From Spirochaetia bacterium (GTDB taxonomy: Bacteria > Spirochaetota > Spirochaetia > DAHUYW01): a stretch of DNA of 37,191 bases. The DNA is taken from contig JASHNV010000113.1 in assembly GCA_030041455.1 (NCBI GenBank), positions 1 to 37,191 of the forward strand, in the 5' to 3' direction. How positions within the stretch are numbered: the stretch's first letter is position 1; every line of letters begins with the position of its first letter. Positions 14,854 through 23,770 of the stretch are shown in pieces. A program made the position numbers and the translations under genes. Under the pieces are notes generated by a model, which was not told where the DNA came from, searched no databases, and saw only the letters and a program-made list of their open reading frames with translations.

Positions 14854-16448
14854 GCGATCCGGCGCGGGCGATTCCCGCGGAAAAGGCGCCCGACCGGCGG
14901 GCGGACGAAGCTCGCGGAGGCGAGCTTGGAGCCCGCTGGGTCGCTCCGGTTCTCGTCGCGTTGATCGGCGCCTTCATGGCGATTCTCGACAGCAGCATCG
15001 TCAACGTCGCGCTTCCCACGATCATGAACGTCTTCGGCGTCGACACGAGCGGCGTCGAGTGGGTGTCGACCGCCTACCTGCTTGCCCTCGGCGTCGTGGT
15101 GCCCTTTACCGGATGGCTCGGCGACACCCTCGGCTACAAGAGACTCTACATCCTCTCCATGGCGGCCTTCATGGGGGGGTCCCTCCTGTGCTCGGTCTCG
15201 CTCAGCCTCAACTTCCTCATCTTCGCGCGGGTGGTGCAGGCGGTCGGCGGCGGCATGATCATGCCGACGATGATGGCGATGGTCTACCGCATGGTGCCGC
15301 GCACGAAGGTCGGATCCGCGATGGGCGTGCTCGGCGTCGCGCTCCTCGTCGCCCCCGCCCTCGGCCCGACCCTCGGCGGGTATCTGGTCGAGTACGTCGA
15401 CTGGCGGTGGATCTTCACGATCAACCTGCCGATCGGCGTCGTCGGCATCGTCCTCGCGTGGTTCGTCCTGCCGGAGTTCGGCTCCGCGAACCCCGGCAGG
15501 CTCGACGTCGGAGGGGCCGTCACCTCGACGGTCGCGCTCTTCTGCCTGCTCCTTGCCCTGAGCAAGGGCGCCGACTGGGGGTGGGGCGCCGAGTCGACCG
15601 TCATGCTGCTGTTCGTGAGCCTCGTCGGCGCGGTTCTCTTCGTCTACATCGAGCTCACGGCGCGCTCGCCGCTTCTCGACCTCCGGGTCTTCCGCTACAC
15701 CTCCTTCACGATGGCCAACCTCATGATCGTGGTGACGACGGTCGGCATGTACGCCGGGCTTTTTTATTTGCCCCTTTTTCTCCAGAACATCCGAGACCTT
15801 GGAGCGCTTGAGACCGGCCTCCTCATGATGCCCGGGGCGCTCCTCTCGGGGATGATGATGCCCGTCGTCGGGAGGCTCTACGACAGGATCGGCGCGCGCC
15901 CCCTCGTCGTCGTCGGCGTCGTGCTCCTCATGGTGACCACCTACCTGTTCCACAACCTGAGCCTCACGACCGCCACGTCGACCGTCATGTTCTGGGTCAT
16001 GATCCGGGGGATTGCGATGCCGCTTGCGAACATGCCGGCGCAGACCGCGGCCCTCGTCGACATCCCGAACGAGCTCGTCGGACGGGCTTCCTCGGTGACG
16101 AACATCATCAACCGGGTGTCCGGGTCGTTCGGCATCGCGGTGCTCACCTCGATTCTCACGACGCGCCAGACGATTCACGCCGCCCATTTCTCCTGGGCGC
16201 TCAACGACGCGAACCCGGCGCTCGCCGCCACCGTGGACCGCCTCTCGGCGCTGTCGGGAGGAGAGCGCGGCGCCGGATTCGCCATGGCCTATATCCAGGA
16301 GCTCCTCCTCAAGAACGCCTTCGTAAGCGCGATCGACGACATCTTCATCATCACCTCCCTCTTCACGATCGTCGCGCTCGTCCCGGCGCTGCTGCTCAAG
16401 GAGGGCATTCGCGGCAAGGCGAGGGGCTCTGCCGCCGCGGCGGAGTAG
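14850..16448 (+). CDS. MFS multidrug efflux transporter, DHA2 (EmrB/QacA) family
   Basis: The 532-residue inner-membrane protein shows the 14-helix drug:H+ antiporter-2 pattern. Motif D1 is FMAILDSSIVNVALPTIM, motif A is GWLGDTLGYKRLYILS, and the antiporter motif C is GVALLVAPALGPTLGGYLVE, followed by DWRWIFTINLPIGVVG. The N-terminal 30 residues are charged and cytoplasmic. It is translationally coupled to the PadR gene and ends 4 nt before the HlyD-type adaptor, giving an EmrAB-like arrangement that would push compounds across both membranes with an outer-membrane channel encoded elsewhere. Substrates are unknown. Confidence 0.95.
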   Translation: MSDPARAIPAEKAPDRRADEARGGELGARWVAPVLVALIGAFMAILDSSIVNVALPTIMNVFGVDTSGVEWVSTAYLLALGVVVPFTGWLGDTLGYKRLYILSMAAFMGGSLLCSVSLSLNFLIFARVVQAVGGGMIMPTMMAMVYRMVPRTKVGSAMGVLGVALLVAPALGPTLGGYLVEYVDWRWIFTINLPIGVVGIVLAWFVLPEFGSANPGRLDVGGAVTSTVALFCLLLALSKGADWGWGAESTVMLLFVSLVGAVLFVYIELTARSPLLDLRVFRYTSFTMANLMIVVTTVGMYAGLFYLPLFLQNIRDLGALETGLLMMPGALLSGMMMPVVGRLYDRIGARPLVVVGVVLLMVTTYLFHNLSLTTATSTVMFWVMIRGIAMPLANMPAQTAALVDIPNELVGRASSVTNIINRVSGSFGIAVLTSILTTRQTIHAAHFSWALNDANPALAATVDRLSALSGGERGAGFAMAYIQELLLKNAFVSAIDDIFIITSLFTIVALVPALLLKEGIRGKARGSAAAAE

Positions 16449-16452
16449 CGCC

Positions 16453-17358
16453 ATGAAGAGAGGAGCGGTCATCCTCGTGATTCTCGCCTGCTCGCTCGTC
16501 TGCGGGGGCGCGATTCTCGGCTTCTACCGCTACGAGAATCTCTCGATCGTCGCGACCGACGACGCGACGGTGCGCGGCGATCAGGTGGTCGTGAGCCCCC
16601 TGATGCTCGGCCGGATAACGCGCATGTACGCCGCTCCGGGAGAACGCGTCGTGAAGGGGCAGCTCCTCGTCTCCCTCGACGCCGAGGCGCTCGACGGCGA
16701 GGAAGCGCAAGCGCGCTCGTCGCTTGCCGCCTCCGTCCAGGCGCTCTCGGCCGCCGAGGTCGCGCTCGACACGTCGCGGGAGGATTTCGCGCGCGCGAAG
16801 CGGGAGTTCGCAGGCGGCGTGATCTCCGAAGAGCAGTACGATCTCGTGAAGTCGGGTTTCGACGAAGCGCAAGCCGAGTACCTCATCGCCTCCGATCAGG
16901 AGCGGCTTGAGGGCGCGAAGCTTGCCGGGGTGCGGACGAGGCTCGACCGAGCGACGATCAACTCGCCGGTCGACGGGATCGTCGCCCGGGCGTGGGAGCG
17001 TCCCGGCGACGTGGTCGGCCCGGCGCAGTCCATCTACACGCTCTACGACGGCAGGAATCTCTGGGTCCAGGCGAACGTCGAAGAAACACGGCTCCGGCAC
17101 GTGAGGGTCGGGGATCGAGCCGAGATCGCCGTCGACTCGGCGCCCGGTCGCGCCTTTTCGGGGCGGGTCGAGGAGATCGGCGCCGCGACGGTCGCCGTTC
17201 TCTCCTCCGGCTCGGTCGGGGGAGGAAGCAGCTTCACGAAGCTCGTTCAGAGAGTGCCGGTGAGGATCTCGATCGAAGCCCCTCGGGGCGTTTCGGCAGG
17301 CGAGGGAATCGAGCCGGGTAGCTCGGCGGAGGTCCGGGTGGAGATCGGCCGACCCTAG
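16453..17358 (+). CDS. HlyD/EmrA-type membrane fusion protein
   Basis: The 301-residue periplasmic adaptor has an N-terminal membrane anchor (about 5-25, AVILVILACSLVCGGAILGFY), a lipoyl-like half-motif (ATVRGDQVVVSPLMLGRITRM, PGERVVKGQLLVSLD) and a short coiled-coil hairpin (about 78-160). The second lipoyl half (LDRATINSPVDGIVARAWERPGDVVG) and a beta-barrel domain (NLWVQANVEETRLRHVRVGDRAEI) complete it. It would link the DHA2 pump to an outer-membrane channel. The hairpin is short compared with EmrA. It starts 4 nt after the MFS stop; no TolC-like gene follows. Confidence 0.93.
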   Translation: MKRGAVILVILACSLVCGGAILGFYRYENLSIVATDDATVRGDQVVVSPLMLGRITRMYAAPGERVVKGQLLVSLDAEALDGEEAQARSSLAASVQALSAAEVALDTSREDFARAKREFAGGVISEEQYDLVKSGFDEAQAEYLIASDQERLEGAKLAGVRTRLDRATINSPVDGIVARAWERPGDVVGPAQSIYTLYDGRNLWVQANVEETRLRHVRVGDRAEIAVDSAPGRAFSGRVEEIGAATVAVLSSGSVGGGSSFTKLVQRVPVRISIEAPRGVSAGEGIEPGSSAEVRVEIGRP

Positions 17359-17747
17359 CGTTGCCTCTGACGGACTGGCCTGGACACCGCTTCATAGCGA
17401 ACGAGGCCGCCGCGAAGGGCGGCTCGAAGCGCGGCGACCTCCGCGATGCTATGGCATCGCGGAACGTTTCGGCGGCGTGGTCCTGCGCGCCGCGGAAGCG
17501 GCGGGAGCTTCGAGGAGAACGCAGGAAGACAGCGATCGCGCCCTGAGGCACCCGCCGTCGCGGTTCACGAGGCGCGCAACGTGACCGAGCATGAGGGTTC
17601 GGCACCGAATCGGCTCATCGACGCGGGGCGGCGGACCTTCCCGCCCCAGGAAATCGGATCGTGCCGGAAGCCCGCCGCCAAGCACCGGAGGACCGCGCCC
17701 TCTTCACGGAAGTTCGACGCCGCGCGCTTCGAAAGCCGGAATAGCCG
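17359..17747. other. 389-bp intergenic stretch with one clear hairpin
   Basis: Between the efflux operon and the 3' end of the AAA ATPase gene (convergent) I find no convincing gene. A perfect 9-bp hairpin CCGCGATGC-TATG-GCATCGCGG (17441-17462) stands 83 bp after the adaptor stop. It has no T-run on either side, so it is at most a weak terminator or mRNA-end structure. The rest looks non-coding. Confidence 0.5.
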
Positions 17748-18926
17748 TCATATCGCGGGCAGGAGCTCGCCGCAGCTCCGCCAGGTCAGTACGCGCATCC
17801 CTTTCCAAGAAAGCTCCGTGTCCCCCGCGAAGAGGATGCTGCAGCTTTCCGCGCCGACGCTCGAGAAGCGCCGCCACGCCTCGATCCCCTCGGCGAACTC
17901 CGGAAGAAACACCTTTCCCGCCTTGACCTCGATCGCCCGCGGCGTCGAGCCGTCGTCGAAGATAACGTCGACCCCTGAGCCCACGTTGTCGCGCCAGAAG
18001 GAGAGGTCGGGGTCTTTCCCCCGGTGAAGCCGCGATTTCAGAAGCTCCGCGATCACGAAGGTCTCGAAGAGCGCCCCGCGATGGGGGTGAACCACGAGCT
18101 GCTCCGCGGTGTTGATTCCGAGGAGGCGAGCCGCGAGGCCGGAATCGACGAAGTAGAGCTTCGGGCTCTTTACGAGACGCTTCCCGAAGTTCCGCTGGTA
18201 CGGCCTCAGGAGATACACGATCCCGCTCGTCTCGAGCACCGAGAGCCAGGATCGCGCGGTATTGTGGGAAATGCCGCAGTCGAGCGCGATGGCGCTCACG
18301 TTGAGGAGCTGTCCGATCCGCGCGGCGCACATTCTCACGAAGGTCTGGAATTGTCCGAGGTTCTTGACGTCGAGGATCGATCGCACGTCGCGCTCGACGT
18401 AGGAGGCGATGTAGCTCGTGTACCAGTCGTACGGGACCACGTCCCGGTCATAGAGCGGCGGGTAGAAGCCCTTCAGGATCGCGTCATACGGCTCTTGCGG
18501 GCTCAGACCTCCGGCGGATAGCTCGGCCACCGAAAAGGGCAACAGGCGTACGAAGGCCGCGCGTCCCGCGAGCGACTCGGTTATCCCGGAGAGGAGATCG
18601 AATTGCCGGGATCCCGTCACGACGTATGTACCGGGAGAGGGCTTGCGATCCACGGCAGTCTTCAGATACGCAAAGATGTCGGGTACATACTGTGCCTCGT
18701 CGAGGACAAGGCCGTCCCGAAAGCCGTCGAGGAGCCCGCGGGGATCTTCGCGCGCGAGGCGGGCGACGTCGGGATCCTCGAGCGAAAGATAGGGTTTCTC
18801 GGGAAAGGCCGCTCGGACGAGCGTGGACTTCCCGGATTGACGGGGCCCCGTGATACAGAGCACGGGAAAGCCGCGGGCGAGGCGATGGAGGGTTGATTCC
18901 GCGAGGCGAGGTACCATGACGCTCAT
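17748..18926 (-). CDS. AAA ATPase with C-terminal DUF4143 domain
   Basis: The 392-residue protein has an N-terminal AAA_14-type P-loop domain: Walker A ITGPRQSGKSTLV (27-35), Walker B DGLVLDEAQYVPD (D76-E77), and sensor-like YVVTGSRQFDLL. The C-terminal DUF4143 part begins near YIASYVERDVRSIL and includes a helix-turn-helix-like stretch (LNVSAIALDCGISHNTARSWLSVLETSGIVYLL). It ends with a PD-(D/E)XK-like core (GSGVDVIFDDG, then RAIEVKAGKVF). The family is widespread and often horizontally acquired; its role is unproven. It stands alone with GC-rich non-coding DNA on both sides. Confidence 0.9.
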   Translation of the reverse strand: MSVMVPRLAESTLHRLARGFPVLCITGPRQSGKSTLVRAAFPEKPYLSLEDPDVARLAREDPRGLLDGFRDGLVLDEAQYVPDIFAYLKTAVDRKPSPGTYVVTGSRQFDLLSGITESLAGRAAFVRLLPFSVAELSAGGLSPQEPYDAILKGFYPPLYDRDVVPYDWYTSYIASYVERDVRSILDVKNLGQFQTFVRMCAARIGQLLNVSAIALDCGISHNTARSWLSVLETSGIVYLLRPYQRNFGKRLVKSPKLYFVDSGLAARLLGINTAEQLVVHPHRGALFETFVIAELLKSRLHRGKDPDLSFWRDNVGSGVDVIFDDGSTPRAIEVKAGKVFLPEFAEGIEAWRRFSSVGAESCSILFAGDTELSWKGMRVLTWRSCGELLPAI

Positions 18927-19264
18927 GCGACAGCGTCGGGTATTCTTTTACATTTTGTCAATTGGAGTGCGATTTTGTAAAACACTCCCGGTCAAGCGAG
19001 CTCTTCGCTCTCTCTCTCGCCCCGACTTGAGCCCGCGGAGGAAAGCTCACGTCTTTTTGCTCGAGTCGCCCCACGCGCCGGTCCGCATGACCACCGACTC
19101 AGACGATCCAGGGAGGTCGCGCAGAGGTCCTCTCAGGCGTCACGCCTTCGCGTTCCCGGGAGCGGTCCGGAACTGTCGCGCTTGAGCTTTCTCGATCATG
19201 ACCGAGATGATCCTCGTGCCCGCTCCCTCCCGCCTTCGGAGCCTCCGAACCCCGGGGCGGCCGC
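18927..19264. other. 338-bp intergenic region with AT-rich promoter island
   Basis: Next to the ATPase start lies an AT-rich patch (18946-18982). It holds an inverted repeat TTTTACA/TGTAAAA and a direct repeat ATTTTGT at 18952 and 18972, 20 bp apart, that is on the same face of the helix. Read on the minus strand, TTTACA (18976-18981), 18 bp and CAAAAT (18952-18957) form a plausible promoter for the ATPase. The rest, up to the end of the DenD-like gene, shows no gene, tRNA or terminator that I can support. Confidence 0.45.
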
Positions 19265-20233
19265 TCACGTCACCCCTTCGTCCTCGATGTGAGCCCGGAT
19301 GATCTCGTCGACGCTCGCGTCGCTCCGGAAGCCGAGCGATCTCGCCCGCTTTGCCTCGAAGCTCGCGGGCCAGCCGCTCACGATCTTTTGGATCCTTTCG
19401 TCAAGACGCCACTCGACGAGCTCGGCGGCCCTCTGCCCGGCCGCTCGCTTCAGACCGTCGACGAGCTCGCCGATCGACGCGTCGATTCCCGGAAGGGTCA
19501 GGGAGCGCTGGGCTCCGAGCGATTCGCTCGGAAGCTCCGCGGCTCGGATGAGGGACTCCACGACCCTCCGGGGCGAAAGGATGTACATGCGGGACTCAGG
19601 TCTCACGGGGCAGATCGCGGGCTTTCCCGCGAGCGGCTCCCGGATGATGCTGCTCGCGAAGGTCGACGCGGCTTTGTTCGGCTTCCCCGGCCGAACGACG
19701 ATCGTCGGGAGCCTGAGCGTTCGTCCGTCGACGAAGCCCTTGCGGGTGTAGTCCTGGAGCAGGAGCTCGCCGGCCGCCTTTTGGGCGCCGTACGACGTTT
19801 GCGGCGTGAGGATCCAGCTGTCGGGGACGACGTCGGGCAGGTCTCCCCCGTAGCAGGCGCACGAGCTCGTGAAGACGATTCGAGGCGGCGAGGGCAGGCG
19901 CCGTGAGGCCTCGAGGAGATTCCGGGTGCCGCCGAGGTTCACCCGGTAGCCGAGATCGAAGTCCTCTTCCGCGTTCGAGCTCACGATCGCGGCAAGGTGA
20001 AAGACGAGCGCGGTCCGCTCCCCGAGCGCCGAGCGAACGCTCGCAGGGTCGCCGATATCCCCCTCGCGGAAGGTCACCCGCGGGTCTCGCGCCGCCTGGG
20101 GCGCGGGGCCGACGTCGAAGAGCACGATTTCGTCGATCGGCTCCTGCGCGCCCTCGATCTTCCCCTTGGCGAGGAGCGCCCTCAGGAGCTTCTGCCCGAT
20201 GAAGCCCGATCCGCCGGTAATGAGCACGTTCAT
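19265..20233 (-). CDS. denD: NAD-dependent epimerase/dehydratase-type SDR, probable D-erythronate dehydrogenase
   Basis: The 322-residue extended short-chain dehydrogenase has the NAD motif ITGGSGFIGQKL (7-13), the acidic residue after strand 2 (LFDVG), a catalytic Ser in FTSSCACYGGDLP (S123/S124) and YxxxK at Y148/K152 (TSYGAQKAAGELLLQDY). The following region RKGFVDGRTLRLPTIVVRPGKPNKAASTFASSIIREPL is what I recognise from DenD proteins, which oxidise D-erythronate to 2-oxo-erythronate; they share this Pro/Gly-rich loop. A strong GAGGAGGGAG lies just before the ATG at 20233. It is divergent from an SMP-30 lactonase, and a Hyi/OtnI-type isomerase lies 6 kb away, supporting a sugar-acid role. 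A different aldonate or nucleotide-sugar substrate remains possible. Confidence 0.8.
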   Translation of the reverse strand: MNVLITGGSGFIGQKLLRALLAKGKIEGAQEPIDEIVLFDVGPAPQAARDPRVTFREGDIGDPASVRSALGERTALVFHLAAIVSSNAEEDFDLGYRVNLGGTRNLLEASRRLPSPPRIVFTSSCACYGGDLPDVVPDSWILTPQTSYGAQKAAGELLLQDYTRKGFVDGRTLRLPTIVVRPGKPNKAASTFASSIIREPLAGKPAICPVRPESRMYILSPRRVVESLIRAAELPSESLGAQRSLTLPGIDASIGELVDGLKRAAGQRAAELVEWRLDERIQKIVSGWPASFEAKRARSLGFRSDASVDEIIRAHIEDEGVT

Positions 20234-20347
20234 TGGGCTCCCTCCTCGCCTGAGAGACTATCACCCGATCGCGGGTCTGGGAATGGCGCCGCTCACTTCA
20301 GGCGGCGGAGAGCCCGGCCGCTCCGCGGCTCGCGTTCGTCCGGGGCA

Positions 20348-20379
20348 GTGTCAACCTCCCGGAGAATAGGCTATACTCC
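20348..20379 (+). promoter_or_regulatory. Promoter giving a probably leaderless SMP-30 mRNA
   Basis: GTGTCA (20348-20353), 18 bp and TATACT (20372-20377) place the transcription start at about the ATG of the next gene (20384), leaving no 5' leader; there is no Shine-Dalgarno sequence before that ATG. A near-perfect inverted repeat, GGAGAATA-GGC-TATACTCC with one mismatched pair (20361-20379), surrounds the -10 box and could be an operator. Confidence 0.5.
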
Positions 20380-20383
20380 CGCA

Positions 20384-21286
20384 ATGGACTACGAATACAT
20401 CGAGCCTGCCTTCCGCACGCTCGTATTGGGAAACGCGAGCGTGGAAACGCTCTACACCGGCACGCGCTGGGGCGAGGGGCCCGTCTGGTTCGGCGATTCC
20501 GGCTGCCTCCTGTGGAGCGACATTCCCAACAACCGCATGCTCAGGTGGATCGAGGGCGCAGGCGTCTCCGTCTTCCGCCAGCCCTCGAACAACTCCAACG
20601 GGAACACCCGGGATATCGAGGGCAGGCTCGTGACCTGCGAGCACCTGCTCCGCCGCGTGACTCGCACGGAGCACGACGGAGCGATCACCGTCATCGTGGA
20701 TTCCTACAAGGGCAAGAGGCTCAACTCGCCGAACGACGTCGTCGTGAAGTCCGACGGGACGATCTGGTTCACCGACCCGCCCTACGGGATCCTCTCCGAC
20801 TACGAGGGCGGCCGGGCCGAGAGCGAGCTTCCCGGCTGCTACGTCTTCCGGTTCGATCCCGCGAGCGGCGCCCTGTCCGTCGCCGCCGACGATTTCGTCA
20901 AGCCGAACGGGCTCGCCTTCTCGCCCGACGAGTCGGTCCTCTACGTCTCGGACACCGGTCTGTCGCACGACCCCCACGGTCCCCACCACATCCGAAAGTT
21001 CTCGGTCAAGGACGGGAACCGACTCTCAGACGGGGGGATCTTCGCCGAGGTGAGCCCCGGACTCGCCGACGGATTTCGCCTCGACGAGCGCGGCAATCTG
21101 TGGACGAGCGCCGGCGACGGCGTGCAGTGTTTCACGCGGGAGGGAAGGCTCATCGGAAAGGTCAAGATTCCCGAGGTCGTCTCCAACGTCGCCTTCGGGG
21201 GCCCGAAGAAGAACCGCCTGTTCATCACCGGCGAGTCAAGCCTGTACGCGGTCTACCTCGCCTGCCGCGGCAACAAGGTCCGCTGA
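20384..21286 (+). CDS. SMP-30/gluconolactonase family lactonase
   Basis: The 300-residue six-bladed beta-propeller would hydrolyse a sugar lactone to the aldonic acid using one divalent metal. Likely metal and substrate residues are E31 (RWGEGPVWFGDSG), N117 and D118 (LNSPNDVVVKSDGTIWFTDPPYG), N175 (KPNGLAFSPDES) and D190 (LYVSDTG). The repeated blade pattern (WSDIPNNRMLRW, GNLWTSAGDGVQCF) is clear. No signal peptide is seen, so it is cytoplasmic. The ATG at 20384 is chosen because the family fold starts there and the promoter lies immediately upstream. It is divergent from the DenD-like dehydrogenase, so lactone opening followed by acid oxidation is a sensible two-step route. Confidence 0.93.
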   Translation: MDYEYIEPAFRTLVLGNASVETLYTGTRWGEGPVWFGDSGCLLWSDIPNNRMLRWIEGAGVSVFRQPSNNSNGNTRDIEGRLVTCEHLLRRVTRTEHDGAITVIVDSYKGKRLNSPNDVVVKSDGTIWFTDPPYGILSDYEGGRAESELPGCYVFRFDPASGALSVAADDFVKPNGLAFSPDESVLYVSDTGLSHDPHGPHHIRKFSVKDGNRLSDGGIFAEVSPGLADGFRLDERGNLWTSAGDGVQCFTREGRLIGKVKIPEVVSNVAFGGPKKNRLFITGESSLYAVYLACRGNKVR

Positions 21287-21356
21287 CCTCGACCCGGGGA
21301 AATACACGGAGAGGTGCGCGCGATGCCCAGGCCCATGAACCGCGGTCCCCGCGAGC

Positions 21357-22343
21357 TCACAAGCCGAGCGATCCCATCCGCTCTGCCGGGTAGCGCGTGC
21401 CGTGGGCGGCGCCGGGGGGCACGAGCTTGCCGAGCTCGGCGAGCTCCTCGCCGCCGAGCTTGATTTCCACCGCGGCGATGTTGTCGCGGAGGTAGCTCTC
21501 CCTCCTCGTACCCGGAATGGGGACGATGTCCCTCCCCTGGGCAAGCACCCAGGCGAGCGCAATCTGTCCGGGCGTGCATCCCTTTCGGGCGGCGATGGCC
21601 TCGATGTGCTTCACGAGCTTCAGGTTCTGGCCGAGGTTGTCTCCCTGGAAGCGGGGCGAGTAGGCGCGGAAGTCCCCGGCCGAAAGCTGCGCGCTCGAGG
21701 TGATCCGGCCGGTGAGGAAGCCGCGACCGAGCGGGCTGTAGGCGACGAAGGCGATGTCCAGCTCGCGACACGTCGCGAGAATGTCTCCCTCCGGATCGCG
21801 GGTCCACAGCGAGTACTCCGTCTGGAGCGCCGCGATGGGGTGAACCGCGTGGGCCCGCCTGATGGTTCGGGGTCCGGCTTCCGAGAGGCCGAGAAAGCGC
21901 ACCTTTCCGGCCTTCACGAGCTCGCTCATGGCGCCGACGGTCTCCTCGATCGGCGTATCCTTGTCGACGCGGTGCTGGTAGTAGAGATCGATGTGGTCCA
22001 CCCCGAGCCGCTTCAGGCTCATGTCGCAGGCGGCCTTGACGTACTCCGGCCTCCCGTTGATGCCGAGGTGAGCCCCGTCGATGCGACGCATGTTGCCGAA
22101 CTTCGTGGCGAGAATCACCTTGTCGCGCCTGCCTCGAAGCGCCTGGCCCACGATGATCTCGTTGTGGCCGACGCCGTACATGTCCGCGGTGTCGAAAAAG
22201 GTCACGCCGAGGTCGAGCGCCCGATGGATCACCTCGATCGAAGCCGCGTCGTCGGTCGCGCCGTAGAACTCCGACATGCCCATGCAGCCGAGGCCGATCG
22301 CGGAGACCTCGACGCCGCTGTTACCGAGCTTTCTCAATTCCAA
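21357..22343 (-). CDS. Aldo/keto reductase
   Basis: The 328-residue TIM-barrel NADPH-dependent oxidoreductase has the catalytic tetrad D51 and Y56 ([14 protein letters not shown]), K81 (LATKFGN) and H124 (DLYYQHRVD). The cofactor region [21 protein letters not shown] has the usual Arg. The start [28 protein letters not shown] and the overall length fit the AKR13/YakC-type branch. Translation probably starts at a TTG (22343) because GAGGAGG lies 7 nt upstream and the fold starts here. It runs in the same direction as the old-yellow-enzyme gene 98 bp upstream of it, so the two may share an mRNA. The substrate is unknown. Confidence 0.93.
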   Translation of the reverse strand: MELRKLGNSGVEVSAIGLGCMGMSEFYGATDDAASIEVIHRALDLGVTFFDTADMYGVGHNEIIVGQALRGRRDKVILATKFGNMRRIDGAHLGINGRPEYVKAACDMSLKRLGVDHIDLYYQHRVDKDTPIEETVGAMSELVKAGKVRFLGLSEAGPRTIRRAHAVHPIAALQTEYSLWTRDPEGDILATCRELDIAFVAYSPLGRGFLTGRITSSAQLSAGDFRAYSPRFQGDNLGQNLKLVKHIEAIAARKGCTPGQIALAWVLAQGRDIVPIPGTRRESYLRDNIAAVEIKLGGEELAELGKLVPPGAAHGTRYPAERMGSLGL

Positions 22344-22441
22344 TTCGCTGCCTCCTCGGGGAGGAGGGGCGCCGCTTTGCCCGCCCGTTCTCGCCCTGTT
22401 TCCAGTCTACCCGCGCGCCTCCCGCTGTCAACGCCGGCCGC

Positions 22442-23500
22442 CTACTGCCTCGCCCTCAGGTACTGATTCGGCCACGCGACCTCCGCCTTGAGCTCACTTG
22501 CCGCGCGAAGCGGCCAGTAGGGGTCCCTGAGGAGCCCGCGCGCCATCGTGACCAGATCGGCCTGACCGGAGCGAAGGATGTGCTCCGCCTGCTGCGCGGA
22601 GGTGATGAGCCCGACCGCGCTCGTCGCGATACCCGCCTCGCGGCGGATCCGCTCGGCAAAGACCGTCTGGTAGCCGGGACCGATCGGAATCTTCGCCGTC
22701 GCGACGTTGCCTCCCGACGAGCAGTCGAGGAGATCCACCCCCTCGCCCGCGAGCAATCGCGCGAGCTCCACCGACTGCTCGATATCCCAGCCGCCCTCGG
22801 TCCAATCGGTCGCGGAAATCCTCACGAGGAGCGGAAGCCGCTCCGGCCAGACCGCCCTCACCGCCTTCGCCACCTCGATCACGGCGCGGACGCGGTTCTC
22901 GAACGGGCCGCCGTACTCGTCGGAGCGGGCGTTGGAGAGCGGCGAGAGGAACTCATGGAGAAGATAGCCGTGCGCGGCGTGGATCTCGACCGCCTGGAAG
23001 CCCGCGTCGAGGGCCCGGCGCGCGGCGTCGGCGAACGAGCGGACGATCCGCGCGATCTCGGGCTTCGAGAGCGCCTCGGGGATCGGGTAGCCGGGCGCGA
23101 ACGGCGTCGCGCTCGGCGCGACCGGCGTCCAGCCTCCCGCCCGTTCGCTCACCGCGCCCTCGCCCTCCCACGGGACGGCCGTCGATCCCTTTCGCCCGGC
23201 GTGGGCGAGCTGCATTGAGGCGACCGCCCCGCGCGCCTTGATGAAGTCCGTGATCCGCCTCAGGAACGGAATATGATCGTCCTTCCAGATTCCTAGGTCG
23301 CCGGGGCTGATCCTGCCGCGCTCCTCGACGGCGGTCGCCTCCGTGCTCACGAGGCCGGCGCCTCCGACCGCGCGGCTTGCGAGATGAACGAAGTGCCAGT
23401 CGTTTGCGAAGCCGTCTTCGCTCGAATACTGGCACATGGGCGAGACGGCGATGCGATTCCGCAGTCTGACGTCCCGCAGGGAAAGCTCCTCGAACAGCAT
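22442..23500 (-). CDS. namA: Old yellow enzyme family NADH:flavin oxidoreductase (YqjM/NamA type)
   Basis: The 352-residue FMN enzyme reduces activated C=C bonds with NAD(P)H. YqjM-class marks are the start LFEELSLRDVRLRNRIAVSPMCQYS with the redox-tuning Cys (C23) and Tyr (Y25), QLAHAGRKGST, the substrate-binding His pair in VEIHAAHGYLLHEFLSPLSNARSDEYGG, and the FMN-phosphate segment VGLITSAQQAEHIL, then ADLVTMARGLLRDPYWP. Length matches the class. GAGGAG lies 10 nt before the ATG. It precedes an aldo/keto reductase on the same strand and is divergent from a LacI regulator. Confidence 0.95.
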   Translation of the reverse strand: MLFEELSLRDVRLRNRIAVSPMCQYSSEDGFANDWHFVHLASRAVGGAGLVSTEATAVEERGRISPGDLGIWKDDHIPFLRRITDFIKARGAVASMQLAHAGRKGSTAVPWEGEGAVSERAGGWTPVAPSATPFAPGYPIPEALSKPEIARIVRSFADAARRALDAGFQAVEIHAAHGYLLHEFLSPLSNARSDEYGGPFENRVRAVIEVAKAVRAVWPERLPLLVRISATDWTEGGWDIEQSVELARLLAGEGVDLLDCSSGGNVATAKIPIGPGYQTVFAERIRREAGIATSAVGLITSAQQAEHILRSGQADLVTMARGLLRDPYWPLRAASELKAEVAWPNQYLRARQ

Positions 23501-23534
23501 GGTTGAACGGCTCCTCGCGCTTGAAATTTCGCGT

Positions 23535-23558
23535 CGAGGCCGGTAGCAGCCGGCCTCG
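23535..23558 (-). other. Hairpin in the leader of the old-yellow-enzyme gene
   Basis: A perfect 9-bp stem CGAGGCCGG/CCGGCCTCG with a TAGCAG loop (plus-strand reading) lies 35 bp upstream of the gene, inside its predicted 5' leader. It has no T-run and may just be a stabilising or regulatory stem. Confidence 0.35.
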
Positions 23559-23628
23559 ATGCGACGCGACTCGCCCCCGGCGGATCAAGGGAGTCCCGAT
23601 CCGCGCGATCGGCGAGCCCGACCCCGTC

Positions 23629-23657
23629 AATTTAGTCATAAAGCCTCCGGTCGGCAA
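23629..23657 (-). promoter_or_regulatory. Possible promoter of the old-yellow-enzyme gene
   Basis: On the minus strand TTGCCG (23657-23652), 17 bp and TAAATT (23634-23629) match consensus at 4/6 in each box, giving a leader of about 120 nt. The only other evidence is the AT-rich patch here. Confidence 0.35.
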
Positions 23658-23696
23658 ATGGGCGACCGCTCCGGGGAGGCGTCATCGACCGGATCG

Positions 23697-23725
23697 TTGA
23701 CGCTCCGGCGCGATCGTGCTAGGAT
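23697..23725 (+). promoter_or_regulatory. Promoter of the first LacI-type regulator
   Basis: TTGACG (23697-23702), a 17-bp spacer and TAGGAT (23720-23725) lie 45 bp before the regulator ATG. No obvious palindrome overlaps it. Confidence 0.5.
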
Positions 23726-23770
23726 CCGCGCGGTTGCGCGTGGGACCGAGAGCGCGGGAAAGCGGGAACG

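Noticed and set aside
14724-16472. A 582-codon minus-strand frame opposite the MFS gene
   Set aside because: Asp/Arg/His-rich shadow of hydrophobic codons on the other strand.
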